From a virus: a DNA stretch of 41,661 nucleotides. Below, piece by piece: positions 8,355 through 16,796 of this stretch. The notes beneath the pieces were generated by a model, which worked only from the letters and a program-made list of their open reading frames with translations, had not been told where the DNA came from and did not search any database. A program made the translations under genes and the position numbers. Positions within the stretch are counted from its first letter, which is position 1; every line of letters starts with the position of its first letter. The DNA lies in the IMG/VR virus record IMGVR_UViG_3300046008_000416, positions 1 through 41,661 of that record. One strand, written 5' to 3'.

Positions 8355-8380
8355 TTCCTATCTAAATTAGGAGATGTGAA

Positions 8381-8701
8381 ATGCCAAACCCATTCGCAAA
8401 GTTTACTACCAAAACTAAAAAGGTAAAGATTAAGGCTTTAGGTAATGCTGAAGTAGAATTACGTGAACCAACTGTTATCGAGATTGCTGACTTCTATAAG
8501 TTAATGGCTAATCCTGATGGAACTATGAATGTTGCTAACTTCCTTGAAGCTAAGCTTGAGCGTATTGCTACTTGTTTGATTAGCCCTGCTATGACTGTTG
8601 CTGAATTGAAAGCACTAAGCTCAGCTGCCTCTGATGCTATCAATGAGATTTATGAAGCATCTGATGCAATGATTGCTAAGGGCGAGGGAAACGAAGTCTA
8701 A
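8381..8701 (+). CDS. Tail assembly chaperone, short form (G-type)
   Basis: The 106-residue product of the unshifted frame. It corresponds to lambda gpG: a soluble chaperone that coats the tape measure protein during tail assembly and is absent from the virion. Support comes from its place between tube and tape measure, its size, and the slippery heptamer just before its stop. ATG 8381 has AGGAG at optimal spacing. The N-terminus reads MPNPFAKF. Confidence 0.85.
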   Translation: MPNPFAKFTTKTKKVKIKALGNAEVELREPTVIEIADFYKLMANPDGTMNVANFLEAKLERIATCLISPAMTVAELKALSSAASDAINEIYEASDAMIAKGEGNEV

Positions 8702-8997
8702 GTCCTGAGAAGCTACTCTTACACAGGGTAGCTAGGACATTAGGTAAAACTGTATTCGAGATTGAACACACAATGTCAATCAATGAATTAAACTCATGGT
8801 CTGAGTATCTATCACTTGAACCATCTAACTCAATTGAGATTCAACTAGCATTACTTACAACTGTTGTAGCTAATATGATGGGTGGAAAGAAATCAGTAGA
8901 TGACTTTTTGATTACTAATTATAAACCGCAAGTAGACAAACCGCTATTCATGGATGAAAGTGATGTCAAGAATATGTTTAGTCTAATCTCCAAATAG
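8381..8997 (+). CDS. Tail assembly chaperone, frameshifted long form (GT-type)
   Basis: A -1 slip at GGGAAAC (8686-8692) fuses the first 104 residues to 101 residues read in the -1 frame to 8997, about 205 residues in all. The added part (SPEKLLLHRVARTLGKTVFE, then MSINELNSWSEYLSLEP) is the typical T domain of siphophage GT proteins, which recruits the tube protein to the tape measure. The -1 frame is open from 8680, so an independent start at 8773 would remove half of the domain. Confidence 0.85.
8686..8692 (+). promoter_or_regulatory. Programmed -1 frameshift heptamer GGGAAAC
   Basis: In frame the codons read GAG GGA AAC, giving G GGA AAC, a canonical X XXY YYZ heptamer. After the slip the ribosome reads GGG AAA and then CGA. 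The zero-frame stop TAA follows two codons later. Confidence 0.88.
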
Positions 8998-9013
8998 TAC
9001 CCTCTATGGGTAC
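8997..9013 (+). terminator. Small hairpin at end of chaperone gene
   Basis: GTACCC-TCTAT-GGGTAC, six base pairs, begins at the stop codon of the long chaperone form. No T-run follows, so termination is doubtful; it may be an mRNA processing or stability element. Confidence 0.4.
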
Positions 9014-9029
9014 ACTTCAAAACCTTCGC

Positions 9030-9035
9030 TATAAT
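9030..9035 (+). promoter_or_regulatory. Candidate promoter before tape measure gene
   Basis: TATAATTACAATAA lies 44 bases before the tape measure ATG. It shares TATAATTACA with the box at 15444. Confidence 0.45.
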
Positions 9036-9078
9036 TACAATAACAAGTCAAACGACTATCCCACAATAAGGCTCTACT

Positions 9079-12000
9079 ATGGCTGATGATATTAAGTTAA
9101 ACGTTGGTGCTACATTAGACATGAAAGGTCTTGAAGCTCAATTAAAAGAGCTGAAGAAACAACTAAAAGATGAAACAAAGAAGGTTGTATTTGAAGGTGA
9201 TTCAGGCTCGTTAGCTAAGATTGAAAAGCAGATTACTAGAGTAAATAAGTTAATATCAGATGGATATGCAAAGCAAAATAAACTAGCAGAACAATCTCTT
9301 ACTCATCAAGAAAAGCTACAGCTAAAAAGACTTGATAACAAGAAGCTTATCCTACAAAAAGAATTAGTAGCTGAGCAGACCAATCAGAAAGCAATACAAA
9401 ATGCTCATATCAAATCTATGGAATCTATGGTTAGTAGACATAAGATTGCATATGAAAAACTAAAGGCTCAAAACAAGCTAAATGTTAATGAGCAGATATA
9501 TGGATTTAGAGCTGTAGAGCAAGCCAGTAAACAATCTCAGCAGAATATGCTTAATGATGCAAAAGTAGCTAAAGCTAAGATTGCTAAAGTAAATAGTGAT
9601 TATGCTAAAACATTTATGGGTTCGCTTACAGAAGGAACGACATTTGGTCATAAGCTTGCAACAACAGCACAATATGCAATAGCTGGTTCTAGTCTATATG
9701 CGCTTGCTGGAGCATTTACATCGCTTAAAGATGCTGTTGTGGAATCAGATAAATACCTGCAAATGTTTAAAGGTGTACTTGAATTAAATGATGTAAAAGC
9801 TAAAGAATTACAGCAATCAATATTTAATGTAGGCAAAGAATTTGGTGGTACAACACAGGGTATTAGCGAAGCAGCATTACAATTGGGAAGAGCTGGTCTT
9901 GAAGGTGAAAAATTAGCTACTGGACTAAAGGTAGCATCACAAGCTGCATTGATTTCTGGAGATAGTATTGAGAATGTAGCAGAGATGCTGTCTTCTTGGA
10001 GTATAGCATACCAAATAGACGATATGAAAAGACTTGGCGATGTTATGGTAAAGGTAGCAAATGAGTCGCTACTGTCTATAGATGGCTTGAAGACTGCTAC
10101 ATCATACATAACTGCTGCTGGAGCTTCTGCTGGAGTTACAGCGGAAAATCTAATCTCATTAGCTGGTGCATGGAAACAAACAGGTAAAGCTGATTCTATT
10201 GTTGGTACAGAAATTAGACGTTTGTTTAGCCAAATAGAAGGTGGTTCTGAAGAGGCTAGAAAAGCCTATTGGGCTATGGGTGTTGATATTGATAAAGTGA
10301 ATAAGGCTCTTAAGTCTGGTGATAAAGCTACTCAAGAATCGGCAATGAAATCATTCATGGCGCAGATGGGTACATATGAGAAACTTCCTAAAGCACAAAA
10401 AGAAGCTGTTGATAAAATACTTGGAACTATGCAAGTTCTAGATAAACAGACTATCCAATCTGGGTTTATTGCTGGTAGGGAATATGCAGATATGGCTAAG
10501 GCTGCTGATAACGCTAGTGGTTCACTGGATGAAGCATCTAAGAAGATTTCTCTTAGTTATGAGAAGATGTGGGAGAGGATTAAAGCAGCTGGAGTTGAAT
10601 CTGCTGTAAAGCTAGAAGAAGGATTTAAAAAGTCATTCTCTGGTTCAAGCACTACTGCTGAGCAATTCGATACAAAGATGATTGAGCTGTCTAAGACATT
10701 TAATGCTGTAGCAGAATCAGCTGGACTTCTTGCTGGAGAAATAGCTACACCATTAGTTACAGCAATTGGTGGGGCTGTAACGGCTCTAGGTAGCTTAGTT
10801 GGAATAGCGTCATCATTTGCATCATACGCTAAAGATGCAACTACTGCTGTTGCTGGAATGACTGGAGGATTCTCAACATTAGCAATTGAGATTGGAGTTG
10901 CAGCTGTAGCATTCAAGAAATTCCCAATGATAACTATTATAGCAGAAGCACTAAGATTAATAGATATGTATAGAGAAATTCTTGATCTAAAGAATCAGAT
11001 TAATAGAGATGGATTACAGTCAAGTGCAAGTACCGCATCTGCTAAAGATACTAGCATGGTTGCTGGATACAAAAGTAAGTCTGATAAGCTAAAAGAAGCT
11101 GTTAGAATTGAAACTGAACTTGTATCAAGACTGAACAAATTAACTTCAATCACAGATGAGCAGAGAGCTAGAACTGATTCAGCTACTAAAAATAAGCTTG
11201 ACAATTCAATAATAATATTATCAAAAAGACTAGAGTCTATACGCAAACTAAAGTCTGATTTAGAAGTAGTTGAAAAGAAAGATAAGCCAATAAAAGTAGT
11301 AGATACATCTGCTGTAGGAGTAATGCCTACAACTAAAAAAGAAAAAACTGCAGAGCAGATTGCTGATGAGGCTGATAGATTGGCTAGACAAGAGCTAAAA
11401 AATAAGATAGCTCTAATAAACAAAGAAGAGCAATTAGCGTTTATTAAGTACGGTATATTTGATAAAGAATCACAAAGCCAATATCATGCTGGTATTACGC
11501 TGCAAAGAATTGAAGACACTACTAAAGAGTACAAGTCTCATGCTTGGGCTGTTGACGATATTAGTAATGCTGAGAAGGCTAGACTTGATGCTGTAGTTGA
11601 TATACTAGGAGCTAATCAGAAGTTTGCTATTGAAAAAGCCAATGAGTTAGACGTGTTAAAGGCAAAGGCTAATCTTGAATCAGCCATGTTTGAAGAGTCT
11701 AAGATTCGTATGCAGTTTGAGCTTGATATGGCAGAAGCTATTTCAAAATACAATACATCTCCAGCTGGAACTGAAAGGGATAGCAAGATAGTAGCTGATG
11801 CAGAACTAGCAATAGCTAAACAGAATAAGTCATTTGATGAACTAGCAATTAAAGATGCAAATACTCTTCGTGATATACGTATTGAGATAGCAGACCAACA
11901 AGCTTCAATTGCTGATGGCATGACAGTATGGGCTGACTCAATAGGAAAGATAAATAGTGAGTATGGAAATGTAGCTAATTCAATTTCTGGCATATATGCC

Positions 12001-15000
12001 TTTCAAAAGAAAGCGGCAGTAGCACAAGAGCAGCTTGAAATAAAGTATGCCAAGAAGGCAGAAGGTAGAGACAAAAAAGATTTGAAATCTGCACAGTTCT
12101 TTGCTGACCTAGAGGAAGAGAAGTCAAAAGAGCAGGCTATCATTGACTATAATAACTATCAAGCTCAACTTGATATGTATGGCAATCTAGCTGGAGCTAT
12201 GTCTAGTATGTTTAAACAAGGCTCTAAGGAAGCAGCTGCATTCCAAATCATACAAACTGCACTAGCAGGAATATCTGGTGTCACAGCTATCCTTGAACAA
12301 GGAAAAGGAGACCCATATACTTCGTGGGGAAGAATGGCTGCTATGGCTGCTATTGTAATACCAATGGTAACTTCTATCGGGGGAAGCATAAAGACTATGT
12401 TTGGTGGAGAAAAGGTATCTACATCATCTGACGCATTCTCTTCTATGGCTGCAAATGATGGTAAAGGTTCTGTTCTTGGGGATGCATCAAAGGCTTCAGA
12501 GTCAATAGCTAACTCTCTTGAGCTTATGGGAGATATAGCTAAGCCTGAGTTTGCGTTAATTTCACAGATGAATAAATCGCTTATATCTATTGACCAGAAG
12601 ATTGGTGGAGTTTCAAGCTTATTGCTACGTCAAGGCGGTTTTGCCTTTGGTGAAGGATACGAAGGATTTGATACAGGATATTCCAATAACATAAGTACTA
12701 CATCTGGAGTTGGTGGACTAGCGTCAAAGGCTCTTGGAGTTGGTGCTATGGGTATGGCTGGAAGTGCAGCTTTAGGATTAGGTTCATGGGCTGCTCTAGG
12801 CACACTTGGACCAGTTGGAATAGCTGTAGCCATAGCTGATAAGCTACTTCTAGGTGGAGCAATATCTGGAGTTATAAATAGTGCTGTTGGAAGCATAGTT
12901 GGCGGAATATTCGGCAAAACATCCGTATCGCAAACTATGACCGATTCAGGTATTTATTTTGCAGATGCATTATTGACAAGTGCTAAAGAGCAATTTGAGG
13001 GTAGTGCGTATCAAACTATATCAACTACAGTAAGCAAGAAGTCGTGGTTTAAAAAGTCATCGAGTACATCAATAGTCACTCACTTTGACGAATTGAATGG
13101 CGAGTTAGAACGACAATTCAGTCTTGTGCTAGGTGGACTATATGATACTACAATGCTTGCTGGCAATGCGTTAGATGCATCCGCCTTATCTGTAGGGGCA
13201 AGCCTTGATAACTTTGTTGTATCCATTGGGAAAATCTCCCTCAAGGGTAAGACTGGTGATGAGATACAAGAAACGCTAAGTGCTATATTTGGCAAAATTG
13301 GTGATGATATTGCGCTAACCACATTTCCACTGTTAACAGCCTTTCAAAATGTAGGTGAGGGTCTATTTGAGACGATGAGTCGTGTGTCAGTAGGTATGGA
13401 AGAAGCTGAATACTACATCAACCGTTTGGGTTATGCATTTGATGATATTTCATATCTTGACATACTAAATAAGCAAGGTGATGTAGGCTTTGAAGCATTA
13501 ATGCAGTCTATAGCAAATGCTAATAATGTAACCAAAGACTTAAGCAATGGTCTTATAGAGCTTATGGATGCGGCAGGTGGAACAGCAGAGGAGCTATATT
13601 CATTATACAACGCACTAGACTCATTGGGTCTTATGCTTTCATCTGTAGGCATAGATAGCATTATGTTGACTCAAGCAATGATAGCTGGAGCTGGTGGTAT
13701 CGAACAGCTTGCAAGTGGTATCTCTGACTACATAGATGGGTTCCTAGCTGAGTCAGAACAAACTATGTACAAAGTATCACTATTGGTAGAGCAGTTTGAT
13801 AGACTCAACTTAACTATGCCAGATAGCAAAGCTGGTTTCAAAGAGCTGGTTGATGGTATTGATACCACAACAGAAGCTGGACAAGACCTATATGGAAGAG
13901 TAATTCTTCTAAGTAGCGCATTTGATGAAGCATCTGAGTCAGCTGAGAATGCTAGAAATAGTTATGTTGAATTGTTCTCACGAATTGATAGAATACTAAA
14001 TCCTACAGCATTCAAGAAACTGGCTGAACTATATCCATTAATAGGTACAGCTACGCTTGAGAATGCTAATGATGTAATATCAAAGCTAGAAGAAGCTCGT
14101 GATAGTGAGCTGAACTCAATACAGAGCATAATTAACGCTGTAGCTAGTCTAAATGACCTTTCTAAGTCCATTAGAGATACTGCAATGGGTACAACTCTAA
14201 GTAGCTCACAGGCTCAATACAGCTCAATGTACACACTGATTGAAACTGCTATTGCAAACAATACTGATTTCACTGGATATGTTGCTGATTTTACAAAGTC
14301 TGCTAATGACTATGCAAATAACATTAAAACAAATGCAACTTCATTGGCTGACTATCAATATCAATCACTTGTATTGGCAAATGAGATTAGCTCTTTAGCT
14401 ACTTCAGATGATTCAACTACTCTTGGCGATATTAACGATACGTTTATAGATTACATCACTGAGTTACAAGCAAGTCTTGAGTCGCAGTTTGCGTCTTTAT
14501 TTGGAGATGAGACATTAAGTGTTTTGCTTACTGGCACAGAGACAGGTATGGGTGACTATATTAAATTGCTGTACCAAGCACAGGCAGATGCTAAAGCAAA
14601 AGGAACAGCGCCCTTATCAGCTTCTACTTTCACTGCTGGACATACGCTTGGCACTCAGGAGAGAATTGACTTTGCAAAAGCAACAGGATTAACTATAGGC
14701 TCTCAAGAGTTTGAAAAAGCAATTATAGATATACAAGGCTTCGATACTCAGGCAGATGATACTTCTTACTTGAAGCAACTATCGGGGCTAAGTGGTTCAT
14801 CATTGTCAGACCCAACTATGATGAAGATAATAAAGTCACTTGGTGACAGAGCCCCAGAAGATGCACAAGTAGCGTACTCAGCTGTTCAACAATCACTACA
14901 AGATAGTGCTCAAAGCGAATACTTAGCTTCTCAAGCAGCTAGAGCAAACAACCTATCTGCCTATACAGAGATAATGGGTGTTGTAAGTAGATTCCAAAAG

Positions 15001-15441
15001 ATTCATAAAGACTGGTGGCAGAGTACCAATGAGATGCAAGACAATGCTATACTTAATAAGTATGGCACTGGGTTTAATACCAACGAGAAGCGTGGTGAAA
15101 ATGCTAACCAAGCAATGTATGACTCTTATGTTCGTCTTGCCAATAGTTATCTAAGTGCAGCAGATAGATATAATATTCCTCTGAAGGATTACTTTGGATT
15201 CCAGTCTGGAGGATATACTGGAAATATTGGAGTAGATGATTTTGCTGGTATCGTACATGGACAGGAATATGTAGTTAACGCTCAGACAACTAAAGATTTA
15301 GGACTGAATAACTCATCTGGTGTCTTTGAAGAGCTGCTTAATGAAATCAGTGATTTAAAGAATCTAACAATAAAGCTTGTTGCAGATAGTTCAAAGCAAC
15401 TAAGTACCCAAAGAGCTATGCTGGCTGAAAGCGTAGCTTAG
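9079..15441 (+). CDS. Tail tape measure protein
   Basis: At 2120 residues this is the longest gene, as expected for the protein that fixes tail length; by the usual 0.15 nm per residue the tail would be roughly 300 nm. The first 160 residues are coiled coil. A TP901-type core follows (about residues 200-480, with SIAYQIDDMKRLGD and YITAAGASAGVTAENLIS). Hydrophobic segments lie near 200-215, 555-620 and 1214-1280, the last glycine-rich and membrane-seeking. Near the C-terminus GGYTGNIGVDDFAGIVHGQE is a common tape measure ending. No peptidase or lysozyme domain is evident. Confidence 0.95.
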   Translation: MADDIKLNVGATLDMKGLEAQLKELKKQLKDETKKVVFEGDSGSLAKIEKQITRVNKLISDGYAKQNKLAEQSLTHQEKLQLKRLDNKKLILQKELVAEQTNQKAIQNAHIKSMESMVSRHKIAYEKLKAQNKLNVNEQIYGFRAVEQASKQSQQNMLNDAKVAKAKIAKVNSDYAKTFMGSLTEGTTFGHKLATTAQYAIAGSSLYALAGAFTSLKDAVVESDKYLQMFKGVLELNDVKAKELQQSIFNVGKEFGGTTQGISEAALQLGRAGLEGEKLATGLKVASQAALISGDSIENVAEMLSSWSIAYQIDDMKRLGDVMVKVANESLLSIDGLKTATSYITAAGASAGVTAENLISLAGAWKQTGKADSIVGTEIRRLFSQIEGGSEEARKAYWAMGVDIDKVNKALKSGDKATQESAMKSFMAQMGTYEKLPKAQKEAVDKILGTMQVLDKQTIQSGFIAGREYADMAKAADNASGSLDEASKKISLSYEKMWERIKAAGVESAVKLEEGFKKSFSGSSTTAEQFDTKMIELSKTFNAVAESAGLLAGEIATPLVTAIGGAVTALGSLVGIASSFASYAKDATTAVAGMTGGFSTLAIEIGVAAVAFKKFPMITIIAEALRLIDMYREILDLKNQINRDGLQSSASTASAKDTSMVAGYKSKSDKLKEAVRIETELVSRLNKLTSITDEQRARTDSATKNKLDNSIIILSKRLESIRKLKSDLEVVEKKDKPIKVVDTSAVGVMPTTKKEKTAEQIADEADRLARQELKNKIALINKEEQLAFIKYGIFDKESQSQYHAGITLQRIEDTTKEYKSHAWAVDDISNAEKARLDAVVDILGANQKFAIEKANELDVLKAKANLESAMFEESKIRMQFELDMAEAISKYNTSPAGTERDSKIVADAELAIAKQNKSFDELAIKDANTLRDIRIEIADQQASIADGMTVWADSIGKINSEYGNVANSISGIYAFQKKAAVAQEQLEIKYAKKAEGRDKKDLKSAQFFADLEEEKSKEQAIIDYNNYQAQLDMYGNLAGAMSSMFKQGSKEAAAFQIIQTALAGISGVTAILEQGKGDPYTSWGRMAAMAAIVIPMVTSIGGSIKTMFGGEKVSTSSDAFSSMAANDGKGSVLGDASKASESIANSLELMGDIAKPEFALISQMNKSLISIDQKIGGVSSLLLRQGGFAFGEGYEGFDTGYSNNISTTSGVGGLASKALGVGAMGMAGSAALGLGSWAALGTLGPVGIAVAIADKLLLGGAISGVINSAVGSIVGGIFGKTSVSQTMTDSGIYFADALLTSAKEQFEGSAYQTISTTVSKKSWFKKSSSTSIVTHFDELNGELERQFSLVLGGLYDTTMLAGNALDASALSVGASLDNFVVSIGKISLKGKTGDEIQETLSAIFGKIGDDIALTTFPLLTAFQNVGEGLFETMSRVSVGMEEAEYYINRLGYAFDDISYLDILNKQGDVGFEALMQSIANANNVTKDLSNGLIELMDAAGGTAEELYSLYNALDSLGLMLSSVGIDSIMLTQAMIAGAGGIEQLASGISDYIDGFLAESEQTMYKVSLLVEQFDRLNLTMPDSKAGFKELVDGIDTTTEAGQDLYGRVILLSSAFDEASESAENARNSYVELFSRIDRILNPTAFKKLAELYPLIGTATLENANDVISKLEEARDSELNSIQSIINAVASLNDLSKSIRDTAMGTTLSSSQAQYSSMYTLIETAIANNTDFTGYVADFTKSANDYANNIKTNATSLADYQYQSLVLANEISSLATSDDSTTLGDINDTFIDYITELQASLESQFASLFGDETLSVLLTGTETGMGDYIKLLYQAQADAKAKGTAPLSASTFTAGHTLGTQERIDFAKATGLTIGSQEFEKAIIDIQGFDTQADDTSYLKQLSGLSGSSLSDPTMMKIIKSLGDRAPEDAQVAYSAVQQSLQDSAQSEYLASQAARANNLSAYTEIMGVVSRFQKIHKDWWQSTNEMQDNAILNKYGTGFNTNEKRGENANQAMYDSYVRLANSYLSAADRYNIPLKDYFGFQSGGYTGNIGVDDFAGIVHGQEYVVNAQTTKDLGLNNSSGVFEELLNEISDLKNLTIKLVADSSKQLSTQRAMLAESVA

Positions 15442-15443
15442 GG

Positions 15444-15449
15444 TATAAT
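15444..15449 (+). promoter_or_regulatory. Candidate promoter after tape measure gene
   Basis: GGGTATAATTACATCAATAA lies directly after the tape measure stop and 24 bases before the next ATG, matching the 9030 box over TATAATTACA. Confidence 0.4.
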
Positions 15450-15472
15450 TACATCAATAAAAGGAACAGCAG

Positions 15473-15748
15473 ATGGCACAACCAGTTTATGCAATACGTT
15501 ATTTGGGTACAGTGAGAGTAGTTAAAAACACCAAATACACAACAGCTTCGCTATTATTATCATTTGCAGGAGCTACAGTTGCAAAGCTGTCAACTGACAT
15601 ATCTGGCGATACAGTAGGGATAACTGTAAATAATACACCAATGGCTAAATACAAGGATGGTGAAGAGCAGTACGTACAAACAGGAGATACTTTTGAGTTT
15701 GACAAGGACTGTACTTTAAAAATAGGTCTCTATAAGGCGGTTACATAA
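15473..15748 (+). CDS. Small tail/baseplate protein, hypothetical
   Basis: A 91-residue beta-rich protein (repeated short strands, no helix-forming blocks) after the tape measure gene. AAAGGAACAGC precedes ATG 15473 and its stop overlaps the next start. Its place suggests a distal tail component; no family is recognised. Confidence 0.7.
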   Translation: MAQPVYAIRYLGTVRVVKNTKYTTASLLLSFAGATVAKLSTDISGDTVGITVNNTPMAKYKDGEEQYVQTGDTFEFDKDCTLKIGLYKAVT

Positions 15749-16785
15749 TGAGGTATTTAAAGCAAGAGATAGAAGCCTTTGTGTCATCCAATATACCAGA
15801 GAATACAGAAGTGTGGTCTAATGAGCAAGTTGCAGCAGGAAGCTTTACTGTTGGTAAGACATATACCATACTATATGTTGGGACAACAAACTTTACTTTA
15901 ATTGGTGCATCATCAAACACTATCGGAACTGTATTCACTGCCACTGGAGTTGGAAGCGGAACTGGTACAGCTATGATTACATATGTAGCTGGAGACTTGC
16001 TTTTATTGGAGCCTTACATATATAAAGCTGTTGCTATTAATTCAGATAAAAGACCAGATATATATACTGGAGTATATTGGGTAAAGTGGAGTGTAAGCAA
16101 TAGACTAGCAATGCTAGATTTATCTGCTAATTCACAGAGTGAAGTTATTGGAGCTGATCTAGTTGTTGTGTTTAATCAAGTAGGTATTGAGACTCTTGCT
16201 ATAGGTAACTATGAGGCATCTGGGATTAAAGTTGAGGTATTAACTGCGGATGAGTTAACTGTTTTGTGGACTTATGAGAATAAAGACTTCTATAATATTG
16301 CAGTAGATGACTATTACTCATACATTTATGAGCCTTATGATTTCGCAGTGTCCAGAGGGATTAAGATAGACATTCCTGTTCTTGGAAGTAAAATTAGGGT
16401 TACGCTATACAGCTCAGGCATAAGAGCTGCTTGTGGCTTCTTGGCTGGAGGCTTATCTGTATATATGGGAGAAACTTTATGGGGAGTAGGCTTTAAGTAT
16501 AACTCATTTGCAATTAAATCAACTGATGATTTTGGTACTCTATCTGTAACCAAAAGGGCAGTGCAAGACTTGGTGGATTTTGAGACTGTATTTGACTCTA
16601 CATACCTAATGAGAATACGTCAAAACATCAAGAGTATTTATAATGATATAATTGTATTTATAGTTGAGGATGACTCTAACAATTATGAGAACTTATTGAC
16701 ACTAGGGGTAGTTGAATCTGCTTCAATAGTTCTAAGTAACTCTCAAAAAACTACTATGACTTGGTCTATAGTTGAAGCTATCTAG
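15748..16785 (+). CDS. Distal tail / baseplate protein with inserted GTGTGTA-type domain
   Basis: The 345-residue protein lies between the tape measure and fibre genes, so a distal tail or baseplate role is likely. Residues about 30-76 form a module (FTVGKTYTILYVGTTNFTLI followed by IGTVFTATGVGSGTGTA) that recurs in many unrelated phage structural proteins. Here it interrupts the N-terminal region between NTEVWSNEQ and GDLLLLEPYIYKAV. The remaining beta-rich body is not assigned to a known family. Confidence 0.7.
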   Translation: MRYLKQEIEAFVSSNIPENTEVWSNEQVAAGSFTVGKTYTILYVGTTNFTLIGASSNTIGTVFTATGVGSGTGTAMITYVAGDLLLLEPYIYKAVAINSDKRPDIYTGVYWVKWSVSNRLAMLDLSANSQSEVIGADLVVVFNQVGIETLAIGNYEASGIKVEVLTADELTVLWTYENKDFYNIAVDDYYSYIYEPYDFAVSRGIKIDIPVLGSKIRVTLYSSGIRAACGFLAGGLSVYMGETLWGVGFKYNSFAIKSTDDFGTLSVTKRAVQDLVDFETVFDSTYLMRIRQNIKSIYNDIIVFIVEDDSNNYENLLTLGVVESASIVLSNSQKTTMTWSIVEAI

Positions 16786-16796
16786 GAGAAATAAAT

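Noticed and set aside
9648-14171. Long reverse-strand frames inside the tape measure gene
   Set aside because: They follow from the codon bias of the tape measure gene, have no ribosome sites and give low-complexity Ser/Ala/Ile proteins.
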